Below are positions 6,316-13,589 of a stretch of DNA of 13,734 nucleotides, piece after piece. Under the pieces are notes generated by a model that saw only the letters and a program-made list of their open reading frames with translations, did not search any database and had not been told where the DNA came from. The stretch comes from CAZVIK01 sp964627045 (lineage in GTDB: Bacteria; Acidobacteriota; Terriglobia; Bryobacterales; Bryobacteraceae): contig CAZVIK010000099.1 of NCBI GenBank assembly GCA_964627045.1, positions 1 through 13,734 on the forward strand. Direction: 5' to 3'. The stretch's first letter is position 1. Each line of letters opens with the position of its first letter. The position numbers were made by a program, and so were the translations under genes.

Positions 6316-7851
6316 CTAGGTGAGCGACTCGAGCTTGTTCAGCCCGTCCAGGTACGCCTTGACGCTGGCCTCGATGATGTCGGTGGAGGCGCCGCGCCCG
6401 AGCACCGACCGGCCCGCGCCTTCCAGCTTCACTGTGACTTCACCCATGGCGCCGGTGCCGCTGCTGGTGGCGCGGATTTCGTAGCGGACCAGCCTGGCCG
6501 CAGTGTTGGTCGCCTGCGCGACCGCTTTGCAGGCGGCGTCTACCGGCCCGTCGCCCACCGCAGCACACTCCCTGGTTTCGCCCTTGACCTTGATCCGGAC
6601 CGCCGCCGTCGGAATCGCCGCGCTCCCGCTGTAGAAATGCAGGTACTCCAGGCGGTAGGTTTCTGGCGCCGGGTGGATCTCGTCGTGCATGATGGCGACC
6701 AGGTCCTCGTCGAAGACCTCCTGCTTCTTATCGGCCACGGCCAGGAATCGCTGATAGGTCTGCTCGATCTCGTCGGCCGAAAGCGTATAGCCGAGCTTCT
6801 TTAGCCGGTCGCGCAGGCCGTGACGCCCGGTACGCGCCGTCAGCACGACCCGGCTATCGCTCGATCCGACGTCCTCCGGATGCATGATCTCGTAGGTCTC
6901 GCGTTGTTTCAGGAACCCGTCCACATGGATGCCGGAACTGTGGGAGAACGCGTTGGCGCCGACGATGGCCTTGTTGGCCGGCACGGCCATTCCGAGCATG
7001 TCGGCCACCAGGCGGCTTGTGCAGCACAGTTCGCGTGTGTCCACGCCCGTGGTGACGCCGAAGTAGTCCCGCCGCGTCCGCAGCCCCATCACCACTTCTT
7101 CCAGCGCCGCATTGCCCGCGCGCTCCCCAATGCCGTTGATGGTGCCCTCCACCTGCCGGGCGCCGTTGTAGACCCCGGCCAGAGAATTGGCCACAGCCAG
7201 GCCGAGGTCGTTGTGGCAATGCGTGCTTATGGTGGCCTTGGCGATGTTCGGCACGTTTTCGCGGATGGAACGGATCAGCGCGCCATACTGCTCCGGAACC
7301 GTGTAGCCGGTCGTATCGGGGATGTTCACCACGGTGGCGCCGGCGGCGATGGCGGCCTCGAGCATCTGGAACAGATAGGCCGGCTCGGCGCGCCCCGCGT
7401 CTTCGGCGTAGAACTCCACTTCGTCGCTGAACTTGCGGGCCAACTTCACGGCGTCCACCGCCATCCGGATGATCTTGGCCCGCTTTTCGGCCAGCGTCCG
7501 CCCGTACTTCTCGTCGCGGAACTTGCCCATGATGTGGATGTCCGAGGCGCCAATGCCTGTGTGGATACGCGGGCGCTTGGCCTTGGCCAGCGCCTTGCCG
7601 CAAGCCTCGATGTCGCCCGGAACCGCTCTGGACAACGCACAGATGGCCGGCCCCTGGATCTCCTGCGCGATCAGTTGTACCGCCTTGAAGTCCTCGGGCG
7701 AGGAGGCGGGATAGCCGGCCTCCAGGACATCCACGTTCAGCCGCGCCAGTTGGCGGGCCACCGTCAGCTTGTCGCGGCTTCCCAGCCGTGTTCCAGCGGC
7801 CTGTTCTCCGTCCCGGAGCGTGGTGTCAAAGATAACGACTTTGTTGGGCAT
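6316..7851 (-). CDS. leuA: 2-isopropylmalate synthase
   Basis: This 511-residue enzyme condenses acetyl-CoA with 2-oxoisovalerate, the first committed step of leucine synthesis. The N-terminal TIM barrel holds FDTTLRDGEQ (8-17) with Arg13 and the metal ligand Asp14. The HxH metal site is at His211/His213 (STHCHNDLG), and GERAGNAALEEV (243-252) carries Asn247. The linker has DTREL, GANAFSHSSGIHVDG and the VFDEDL segment. Residues from about 390 to the end form the C-terminal regulatory domain (GSAAIPTAAVRIKVKGE), so leucine feedback is expected. Two spots differ from the commonest form: GEQAAGTRLG where many LeuA proteins read GEQSPGA, and LTARTGRHGL where many read LGKHSGRHA. The ATG has GAGAAG 6 nt upstream. 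It lies 55 nt behind the isomerase gene on the same strand; no other leu gene is present. Confidence 0.92.
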   Translation of the reverse strand: MPNKVVIFDTTLRDGEQAAGTRLGSRDKLTVARQLARLNVDVLEAGYPASSPEDFKAVQLIAQEIQGPAICALSRAVPGDIEACGKALAKAKRPRIHTGIGASDIHIMGKFRDEKYGRTLAEKRAKIIRMAVDAVKLARKFSDEVEFYAEDAGRAEPAYLFQMLEAAIAAGATVVNIPDTTGYTVPEQYGALIRSIRENVPNIAKATISTHCHNDLGLAVANSLAGVYNGARQVEGTINGIGERAGNAALEEVVMGLRTRRDYFGVTTGVDTRELCCTSRLVADMLGMAVPANKAIVGANAFSHSSGIHVDGFLKQRETYEIMHPEDVGSSDSRVVLTARTGRHGLRDRLKKLGYTLSADEIEQTYQRFLAVADKKQEVFDEDLVAIMHDEIHPAPETYRLEYLHFYSGSAAIPTAAVRIKVKGETRECAAVGDGPVDAACKAVAQATNTAARLVRYEIRATSSGTGAMGEVTVKLEGAGRSVLGRGASTDIIEASVKAYLDGLNKLESLT

Positions 7852-7906
7852 GATGTACTTCTCAGTGTATCGCCCGGGCCGCCGCAGCGAGCGGGCGCCA
7901 GCGGCC

Positions 7907-8464
7907 TCAGGGCCGCTCTTCCATGAAGTAGTAGCTGATCATGTGAAGAACGGCGAGCTGCGCCTCTTCGCTGCGCCCGATGTGGGGCATGGGAATGTGA
8001 ATGTTCAGTTGCCCCAGCGCTCCGATCCGCCCCCCGTCGTAGCCGGTCAAAGCCAGCGTACGGCAACCGATCGAATTGGCGTACTCCAGCGCGCGGACCA
8101 CGCTCATCGAGTTGCCCGATCCGCTCAGCCCCACCACGACGTCGCCCGGCTCTGCGAAGTTCTTCAACTGCTCGACGAAGGCCGATTCGTAGCCGACGTC
8201 GTTGGAATACGCCGTGACCAACGGCATGGAATCCGTGAGCGCGATCATCCGGAATCGCGACTCCCGCCCGTAGCTCGCGCCCTTGGTCACCTCGCAGGCG
8301 AAGTGGGAGGCGTTGGCGGCGCTGCCCCCGTTGCCGCAAACGAAGATCCGCCGGCCGGAGGCTCGCGCCTCGCGGAACCACCGGATCGCCTCCTCAACCT
8401 TGTCGAGGGGGATCGACTCGATGGCCCTGAGTGTTTCTCGCTGATAGTCCCGTAGGAATTCCAC
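7907..8464 (-). CDS. SIS-domain sugar isomerase, phosphoheptose isomerase (GmhA)-like
   Basis: This 185-residue SIS-domain protein resembles GmhA, which converts sedoheptulose 7-phosphate to D-glycero-D-manno-heptose 7-phosphate for lipopolysaccharide or S-layer heptose. The phosphate-binding motifs are CGNGGSAAN (43-51) and GLSGSGNS (112-119), followed by LTGYDGG (139-145). By alignment with E. coli GmhA from memory, Glu58 (ASHFACEVT) matches catalytic Glu65 and His174 (AVLHMI) matches catalytic His180. The residue matching Gln172 appears to be Glu166, so substrate choice could differ. The start is GTG, with GGGGAG (8473-8478 in plus numbering) 8 nt upstream. It lies 51 nt after the CAAX-related protease gene and 55 nt before leuA. 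No other heptose gene (hldE, gmhB) is in the window, so the symbol is left open. Confidence 0.82.
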   Translation of the reverse strand: MEFLRDYQRETLRAIESIPLDKVEEAIRWFREARASGRRIFVCGNGGSAANASHFACEVTKGASYGRESRFRMIALTDSMPLVTAYSNDVGYESAFVEQLKNFAEPGDVVVGLSGSGNSMSVVRALEYANSIGCRTLALTGYDGGRIGALGQLNIHIPMPHIGRSEEAQLAVLHMISYYFMEERP

Positions 8465-8515
8465 GCGGCGGGCTCCCCATGGACCATTGTGCCATAGGGC
8501 CGCCTCCGCGCATTC

Positions 8516-9157
8516 TCAGAGCCAGTACTGCCACTTGTCCGCTGTCAGCACGTAGACCGCCAGGCAGCCGTTGGTAACCGCGTGCGCCAGAATGCAGTCG
8601 GCCAGGCTCCGTGTACGGATCATCCACCAGTTGTAGACCGCCCCAGCGGCCAGCCCCACGTCCCAATACGGTCCGTGTTCGCTCGCAAATAGAGCCGCGC
8701 CGATCCAGAAGGACGAAGCCGTCCAGGCGCCCAAGGCGACCGAGCGGAAATCGCGCGAAATCAGGTAGCGCATCAGCCAGGCCCGCCAGAACAACTCCTC
8801 CACGACTGGCACCAGGAGCGCCGACCCCGCGACGCGGAAAAACAGAAAGAAAAGGGACCGCTGTTCGGCGCCCGGAGTGGCCGTGGAAACCGCACCGGTG
8901 ATCGAGTTCGTGAAAACCCAGTGCGAGCGGTAGCCGGGCCACAACAGGTCCGGTCCGATCCAGATGAGGAAGACCGCCACCCCGACCATCACGCTCGGCA
9001 ACCCGCGGCGCGATGGCCGCCACTCCACGACTCCTCGCGACCAGATCCAAAGAACCGCCGTCACCACCATGACGCGCAGCGGGTACGTGACGGCGATACC
9101 CCCGGGCACATACGGCGTGGCCGCCAGTAGCAGCAAGAAAGCCGCAAAGGGCGCCAC
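8516..9157 (-). CDS. CPBP/CAAX-protease-related intramembrane protein, exosortase-associated type
   Basis: This multi-pass membrane protein of about 213 residues carries all three conserved CPBP-family (Abi) motifs: EELFWR (Glu120, Glu121, Arg125), FASEH (F157-His161) and HAVTN (His192-Asn196). These form the active site of CAAX-type glutamic intramembrane proteases. The segments LAAGAVYNWWMIRTRSL and VYVLTADKWQYWL strongly recall the 'CAAX prenyl protease-related' family described alongside exosortase/PEP-CTERM sorting (TIGR03008); this is from memory. Hydrophobic segments lie at about 4-20, 27-40, 55-72, 103-120, 140-158 and 165-180, and again near the C-terminus. The GTG start at 9157 has no Shine-Dalgarno site. 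An in-frame CTG at 9199 would add 14 residues (ending PSWPY) before a stop, so the true start may be earlier. It lies 69 nt after the TPR lipoprotein gene. Confidence 0.82.
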   Translation of the reverse strand: MAPFAAFLLLLAATPYVPGGIAVTYPLRVMVVTAVLWIWSRGVVEWRPSRRGLPSVMVGVAVFLIWIGPDLLWPGYRSHWVFTNSITGAVSTATPGAEQRSLFFLFFRVAGSALLVPVVEELFWRAWLMRYLISRDFRSVALGAWTASSFWIGAALFASEHGPYWDVGLAAGAVYNWWMIRTRSLADCILAHAVTNGCLAVYVLTADKWQYWL

Positions 9158-9226
9158 GTAGGGCCAGGAGGGGTTCGCGGCCCCGAAGTACTTGGTCAGT
9201 CCCTACAGCGAAAGCGTCCCCCGAAG

Positions 9227-11542
9227 CTAGCCGATCTTTTGAAGAAGGCCGCGGATCTTGCCTTCCTCTTCCTTGGCCGGCCGGTTCCGCAGCGCGGCCT
9301 CCAGTTCCTGCTTGGCCTGTGCGCGGTTACCCTGCTGGAAGAGCGCCATCCCCAGATGGTAGCGGAAGGTCGGGTTCTGCGGCGCCTTGCCAACGATGTC
9401 GCGGTAGATGTCCAGGGCGTTGCCGGTGAGGTTTTTCTTCAGGTAGATCCACCCGAGAGTGTCACTCACCTCCAGCGAATTGGGGGCCTTCTGCTTGGCG
9501 CGCTGCGCGTAGGTGAGCGCCACATCGAGATCGCCGCCCTGCTCGGCGATGACATAGGCCAAGTTGTTCAGCGCCACGGCGTTGTCCGATTGCAGGCGGA
9601 GAATCTGCTCGTACTCCGCCTTGGCGTCCACTTCCCGTCCGGTGGAGTGCAGAAGGAGGGCCAGCCAGATGGCGGCGTCCGGATTGCTCGGCTGGAGCTG
9701 TTTGACCTTCCGGAACCCCTCGATGGCCTGCGGCGTCCGGCCCATCCGGCGGTAGGTCTCCGCCAGGCGCAGGTTCAAGTCCGCTGAATCGGGTTCTTTG
9801 GCGAGCATCTGCTTGAAGATGTCGGCGGCCGCGTCGTACTTCTCCGCCAGGACGTTGGTATTGCCCAGGGCCATCTGGAGTTCGCGGCGCCCGGGCGCCT
9901 TCGCCTGCTCGCTTTGCAGCAACGCAATGGCTTTGTCGAATTGCCTTTGCGCGCTGAATACCTCGGCCAGGCCGATCTCGCACAGCACCTCGCCTTTGCC
10001 ATCGGACAGGCATTGGCGGAACACCTGCTCGGCGGCGCGGAAATCCCGAGCCGACAGTTCCAGCAGTCCCAGCCGGAACTTCGCCTCCACCAACTGCGGG
10101 TTCGCCTTGATCAGATTTTGCAGTTCGACGCGCGCGTCGGACAGTCTTCCCAGGCTGTTCAGCGCCTGTGCCCGGAGCATTCTGGCAAACGTGTTGCGCG
10201 CGCTGAGGCGCAAGGCTTCGTCGGCCGCCTGCAACGCCGCCGCACCTTCTCCGCGCAACAGATGGATCTGCGTGACGGCCAGTCTCGGCGCCAGGTAGTC
10301 CGGCTGAATGTCAATAGCGGCGCGGAATTGGGTTCTGGCCAGATCCAGGTCTCCCTTGGCCCAATAAGCCCGCCCCAGGTTGTAGCGTACGACCGCGTTC
10401 TTCGGCAGTTTGCCAACGGCCGTCTCCAGTTCCGTCACGGCCTGCTGCAACTGGCTGCGGTTGCCGGCCTCCAGCCACAGCGTGGCGCGCAACGCCATAC
10501 CGACCGGATCGTTGGGGTTTTCTTTCAGGATCTGCTGATCCAACAGCGCAAGCGCCTGGTCGCGCCGCCCTTGAAGGACGTACACGTCGGCCATCTTCCT
10601 CAGGAAGTTGAGCCGCTGTTCTTTGCCGGCCCCCAGCCCGCCTTTGTATGTTTCCAGGGCCTTGTCGAACTGGCGGAAGGTCATGTAGAAGTCGCCCACC
10701 CGCTCGCGCCCGTCCGGAAAGGTCTTGGCGTCGGCCATCACCGCGTTCAGAATGCGGTCTGACTCGTCTTGCCGGTTCAGCAGAAAGTAGTGCGTCGCCA
10801 ACTGAATCTTGTACTGAAGAACTGTGGGGTTGTTGTCGGTCTTGGCCTTGCGGATCTTCTCGGCCTCGGCCGGCAAGTTCCGGCGCATGTATTCGCGGTA
10901 CAGCAGGTCGTAGGCCGACGAATTCGACTTGTCGCGCGCGATGATGCCCGTGAGAATCTTCTCGGCGTCGGCGGCGCGGTCCTTTTGGATCAACACCTGA
11001 GCTGTCGCGAGATCGAGATTCACGTCGCCGGGCTTGGACTTCCCGGCGAGCTCGAACTTCGCGAGCGCACCGTCCAGGTCTCTGTCCCGCCAGGCCCTGT
11101 ACCCGTCCATGCGGAGCCGGTCGAAGGACTGCTCGGGCAGTTCTTTCCGAAACTCGTCGAACACGGCCTCGTAGTTCTTGCTCCGCTGCGCGTCCGACAT
11201 ATAGGCGAGGAGATAGATGTCGGCGAGTTTTGTGGTGGCGTCGTCCTTGTCGGGGCCGGGCTTGTCTTTGAACAGCGAGAAAGCCCGGCGAAGACTCCGC
11301 TCCGCCGCGGCGAAGTTGTTCATCTTCAGGAACGCCAGCCCCAAACGGTAGTACGCCTCGCCGTACATGGCGTCCTTTTTCAGGGCACTGCGGTACATGA
11401 TGGTGGCTTCGTTGTATTTGCCCCGTTCGAAGTAGCGGTTTCCACTTTCCAGGTACTTCCGCTTGGCGACGTTCGGGTCCCGGCTGCACGCGGTCCCCAG
11501 CAGCAACCCCGCGATCAAAACGTATATCCAGCGTTTCGGCAT
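9227..11542 (-). CDS. Large TPR-repeat lipoprotein, possibly PEP-CTERM-system (PrsT-like)
   Basis: This 771-residue protein begins with a lipoprotein signal peptide: MPKRW, a hydrophobic core YVLIAGLLLG, then TACS with the lipidated cysteine at residue 19. The -3 position is Gly, so the lipobox is acceptable but not canonical. The rest is built of tetratricopeptide repeats almost end to end, for example AKRKYLESGNRYFERGKYNE, YRLGLAFLKMNNFAAAERSL, VRYNLGRAYWAKGDLDLART and TLGWIYLKKNLTGNALDIYR. Such repeats form a protein-binding superhelix; the likely site is the periplasmic face of a membrane. Its architecture recalls the PEP-CTERM TPR lipoprotein family (TIGR02917), and the CAAX-related neighbour fits that. 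The start was set at 11542 because the signal peptide begins there; the frame is open to 11587, and GGAGGG lies 14 nt upstream of 11542. Probably the first gene of the minus-strand operon. Confidence 0.85.
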   Translation of the reverse strand: MPKRWIYVLIAGLLLGTACSRDPNVAKRKYLESGNRYFERGKYNEATIMYRSALKKDAMYGEAYYRLGLAFLKMNNFAAAERSLRRAFSLFKDKPGPDKDDATTKLADIYLLAYMSDAQRSKNYEAVFDEFRKELPEQSFDRLRMDGYRAWRDRDLDGALAKFELAGKSKPGDVNLDLATAQVLIQKDRAADAEKILTGIIARDKSNSSAYDLLYREYMRRNLPAEAEKIRKAKTDNNPTVLQYKIQLATHYFLLNRQDESDRILNAVMADAKTFPDGRERVGDFYMTFRQFDKALETYKGGLGAGKEQRLNFLRKMADVYVLQGRRDQALALLDQQILKENPNDPVGMALRATLWLEAGNRSQLQQAVTELETAVGKLPKNAVVRYNLGRAYWAKGDLDLARTQFRAAIDIQPDYLAPRLAVTQIHLLRGEGAAALQAADEALRLSARNTFARMLRAQALNSLGRLSDARVELQNLIKANPQLVEAKFRLGLLELSARDFRAAEQVFRQCLSDGKGEVLCEIGLAEVFSAQRQFDKAIALLQSEQAKAPGRRELQMALGNTNVLAEKYDAAADIFKQMLAKEPDSADLNLRLAETYRRMGRTPQAIEGFRKVKQLQPSNPDAAIWLALLLHSTGREVDAKAEYEQILRLQSDNAVALNNLAYVIAEQGGDLDVALTYAQRAKQKAPNSLEVSDTLGWIYLKKNLTGNALDIYRDIVGKAPQNPTFRYHLGMALFQQGNRAQAKQELEAALRNRPAKEEEGKIRGLLQKIG

Positions 11543-11575
11543 GGTGGTTTTTGGCGCCCTCCGCTCCACCATGCC

Positions 11576-11581
11576 ATCATA
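11576..11581 (-). promoter_or_regulatory. Possible -10 element for the TPR-lipoprotein operon
   Basis: On the minus strand these bases read TATGAT, one mismatch from the sigma70 -10 consensus. I see no convincing -35 box 16-18 nt upstream. Transcription from here would start near 11568, giving a leader of about 25 nt before the ATG at 11542. That would exclude the longer frame that opens at 11587. Confidence 0.35.
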
Positions 11582-11609
11582 GGACATGCGGACCCCGTAC
11601 GCCTATACC
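11581..11609 (+). promoter_or_regulatory. Possible promoter for the phosphopantetheinyl transferase operon
   Basis: AGGACA (11581-11586) and TATACC (11604-11609) are separated by 17 nt, with four and five matches to the sigma70 -35 and -10 boxes. The site is in the 105-nt region between divergent genes, about 40 nt before the GTG start at 11648. It overlaps the minus-strand -10 candidate by one base, so the two directions could compete. The call rests on sequence resemblance only. Confidence 0.4.
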
Positions 11610-11632
11610 CCGGCACTTCCGCACGTTCGGGA

Positions 11633-11638
11633 AGGAGG
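11633..11638 (+). promoter_or_regulatory. Strong Shine-Dalgarno site fixing the GTG start of the phosphopantetheinyl transferase
   Basis: AGGAGG, a perfect anti-16S match, lies 9 nt before the GTG at 11648 and 18 nt before the in-frame ATG at 11657. The spacing favours the GTG, which adds three residues (Met-Thr-Trp) ahead of MPAHGP. Confidence 0.7.
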
Positions 11639-11647
11639 CAGGACCAG

Positions 11648-12406
11648 GTGACCTGGATGCCCGCTCACGGCCCCGCGCCACTGGACGAGCGGCGTGTTCA
11701 CGTCTGGAGGGCGTTCCTCGACCGCTCCCCCTGTGAGGTCGAAGCCGCAGCCTTGCTTCTTTCGGAGGACGAGCAGGCGCGGGCGGCGCGCTTTCGAGTG
11801 GCCGCCGTGCGGGACCGATTCACGGTCTGCCGCGCGATTCTCCGCAGGTTGGCCGGCATGTACGCGGCCGTGCCTCCAGCGTCGCTCCGCTTCGGCTACC
11901 GGGAACATGGCAAGCCTTACCTGGACCCGACGCCCGGCCCGCGCGACATTCGGTTCAATCTGTCGCACTCCCATAGCCTCGCACTGTTCGCCTTCGCCGT
12001 CGGCCGCGAGGTCGGCGTGGACCTCGAGATGGTCCGTCCAGAAAGGGACCACCAGAAGCTCGCCGCCAGATTTTTCTCGTCGCGCGAGGTGGCGGCCCTG
12101 CAAGCGCTGGCCCCGGAGGAACGGTCCGCGGCCTTTTTCCAGTGTTGGACCCGTAAGGAAGCGTACCTGAAGGCCCGCGGCGAAGGCTTGGCCATCCCGC
12201 TGGCCAGCTTTTCGGTGTCCGTCGGCCCTGCTTTGCCTCCTCAACTCATTGAAGTTGAAGGAGATCCAACAGAAGCAAGCTGCTGGTCGATGGCGTTGCT
12301 GGAGCCGGACCCGGCCTACGCTGCCACCCTGGCGGTCCAGGGCTCCGCCGCACCGCTCGATCTGTTCGACTTTCCAGCCACCGGCCTGGACCCTTTCCTT
12401 CCCTGA
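11648..12406 (+). CDS. 4'-phosphopantetheinyl transferase, Sfp/HetI type
   Basis: This 252-residue cytoplasmic enzyme is predicted to move the phosphopantetheine arm from coenzyme A onto a serine of an acyl or peptidyl carrier protein. The N-terminal half has the variable Sfp region (LDERRVHVWRAFLD, EDEQARAARF, RDRFTVCRAILRRL), then FGYREHGKPYL (82-92) and FNLSHSHSLALFA (103-115). The Mg/CoA motif GVDLE is at 123-127 (Asp125, Glu127). The second motif, WTRKEAYLKARGEGL, is at 167-181 with Glu171. The long form of about 250 residues points to the Sfp type and not the ~120-residue AcpS type, so it may serve fatty-acid ACP, polyketide or peptide synthetases; none is in the window. It is transcribed away from the TPR lipoprotein and is followed 31 nt later by a secreted protein. 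Confidence 0.92.
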   Translation: MTWMPAHGPAPLDERRVHVWRAFLDRSPCEVEAAALLLSEDEQARAARFRVAAVRDRFTVCRAILRRLAGMYAAVPPASLRFGYREHGKPYLDPTPGPRDIRFNLSHSHSLALFAFAVGREVGVDLEMVRPERDHQKLAARFFSSREVAALQALAPEERSAAFFQCWTRKEAYLKARGEGLAIPLASFSVSVGPALPPQLIEVEGDPTEASCWSMALLEPDPAYAATLAVQGSAAPLDLFDFPATGLDPFLP

Positions 12407-12437
12407 GAGACGGCCGGCGCTGGGACCACTTCATTTG

Positions 12438-12923
12438 GTGCGGTCTCCGTTGCCACAGTGCGCCGCTTGTCCGTTGCTGGCCTTCGCGATTTGCGCTGTG
12501 GTCTTCACAACGGCACTTGCATCCGACCAGGGGGCGAAGGCCGCCTACGTGGGCGGGACCTTGGCGGGCGTGCCGGCGGGAGCGTCCGGCCGGATGCACA
12601 CCACCGACCCAGACGCCCTGCGCTTTCAGGCCGCGAAAAGCGCGCTCCGTATCCCCTATGAAAGCGTCAATTACCTGGAATACGGACAGCAGGCCGGGCG
12701 GCGGCACCTATTGGCCGTCGCCGTCTCGCCGCTTTTCTTGTTGAGCAAGTCGCGAAAGCACTTCCTGACAGTCTCCTACCGCGACCAGGACGGCCATCAG
12801 CAGGCGGCGGTCTTCCGCGTCGACAAGAAGGACGTCCGGTCCGTGCTCGCCGGCTTGGAGGCGCGAACCGGCCTCAAGGTCGACTTCCAGGACGACGAGG
12901 CCAGAAAGAGCGGTGGGGGATGA
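12438..12923 (+). CDS. Secreted protein with a PH-like segment, function unknown
   Basis: This 161-residue protein starts with a probable signal peptide: MRSPLPQ, a hydrophobic core CPLLAFAICAVVFTTALA and a likely cut after ALA (residue 28). Residues ~36-70 (AYVGGTLAGVPAGASGRMHT, then TDPDALRFQ) and ~71-150 (IPYESVNYLEYGQQ, SPLFLLSKSRKHFLTVSY, FRVDKKDVRSVLAGLEARTG) have the strand-rich pattern of a bacterial PH-like domain. The region near 91-103 is hydrophobic and could associate with a membrane. The tail is charged (DDEARKSGGG). I recall similar conserved proteins in Acidobacteria but no assigned function. The GTG at 12438 is the start nearest the signal peptide; a TTG at 12435 and the weak upstream site make it uncertain. 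Its TGA overlaps the next ATG (ATGA), so the two genes are tightly coupled. Confidence 0.72.
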   Translation: MRSPLPQCAACPLLAFAICAVVFTTALASDQGAKAAYVGGTLAGVPAGASGRMHTTDPDALRFQAAKSALRIPYESVNYLEYGQQAGRRHLLAVAVSPLFLLSKSRKHFLTVSYRDQDGHQQAAVFRVDKKDVRSVLAGLEARTGLKVDFQDDEARKSGGG

Positions 12924-13537
12924 GGCTGGCCTACACCCTCGGACTCGCGGCTCTGTTGACGGCATCGCTCCAGGCCCAGAGTCAACCCGCCCCGGTCCCG
13001 GCCCCGGCCCCGGCAAAGGACGACCCTGAAAAGACGCTGGTCCGTTTGCTGAACGTGCGGCGCGTGTTTGTGGACCGGCTGGGAGGGGGGGAGGCCGCCG
13101 CCCAGGTACGGGATATGATCATCAGCAGCCTCCAGGCCTCCAAGCTGTTCATCATCACGGAAAGTGAAGCGCGGGCCGACACGTTTCTTCGCGGGTCGGC
13201 CGAGGACCTGATCTTCACGGACACTTATGCATCCAGCGACAGCCTCAGCGCCCGCGCCTACGCGGGGACCGGGTCGGACCCGGACCGTACGGCCGCCAAC
13301 CGCCGCAGCCGCACCGCCGGGGTGACCGTCGGTGAAAGCGAGTCCACCCGGACCTCGGAGCGCCGCCACGAGGCCAGCGCCTCGGTTCGTCTGGTCGACA
13401 AAGACGGAGATGTGATTTGGTCCACGACGCAGGAGAGCACCGGCGGGAAATTCCGCGGCGCAAGCGCCGATGTCGCGGACAAAATCACCCGGCAACTGCA
13501 AAAGGACTTCGAGACCGCCAGGCGTGGCCGCCTCTAA
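12920..13537 (+). CDS. Secreted protein, possible CsgG/TolB-N-like fold, function unknown
   Basis: This 205-residue protein has a signal peptide (MRLAYTLGLAALLTASLQA, cut near 19-20) and a Pro-Ala linker (PAPVPAPAPA). The first folded part, residues 40-95 (RRVFVDRLGGGEAAAQVRDM, then LFIITESEARADTFLRGSAE), reads like the strand-helix pattern of proteins related to CsgG, LpoB or the TolB N-terminal domain. Residues 105-150 are rich in Ser, Arg and Thr and look flexible. The last part (SASVRLVDKDGDVIWSTTQE and SADVADKITRQLQKDFETA) resumes the same fold style. The fold assignment is a resemblance only, and no catalytic residues are evident. Cellular location is probably the periplasm or outer membrane. 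The ATG overlaps the previous stop. A U-rich stretch follows at 13556-13568, but I see no clear terminator hairpin before it. Confidence 0.75.
   Translation: MRLAYTLGLAALLTASLQAQSQPAPVPAPAPAKDDPEKTLVRLLNVRRVFVDRLGGGEAAAQVRDMIISSLQASKLFIITESEARADTFLRGSAEDLIFTDTYASSDSLSARAYAGTGSDPDRTAANRRSRTAGVTVGESESTRTSERRHEASASVRLVDKDGDVIWSTTQESTGGKFRGASADVADKITRQLQKDFETARRGRL
12990..13013 (+). repeat. Four tandem copies of a CCCCGG hexanucleotide
   Basis: Units are CCCCGG, TCCCGG, CCCCGG and CCCCGG at 12990, 12996, 13002 and 13008. They encode the Pro-Ala/Val linker right after the signal peptide of the 205-residue secreted protein. Because the unit is six bases, gain or loss of a copy would keep the frame and only change linker length. 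Confidence 0.8.
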
Positions 13538-13589
13538 CAGCCGGGCGTAGCACGGTTTGTTGTTTTTTCACTCACCCGCAAAAAAGTTC

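Noticed and set aside
6820..7926. 368-codon open frame antisense to leuA
   Set aside because: It mirrors the leuA codons, as expected from high GC at third positions, and shows no domain or ribosome site.
10769..11647. N-terminal extension of the phosphopantetheinyl transferase over the TPR gene
   Set aside because: The frame is open, but this part is antisense to TPR repeats, and a perfect AGGAGG site sets the start at 11648.
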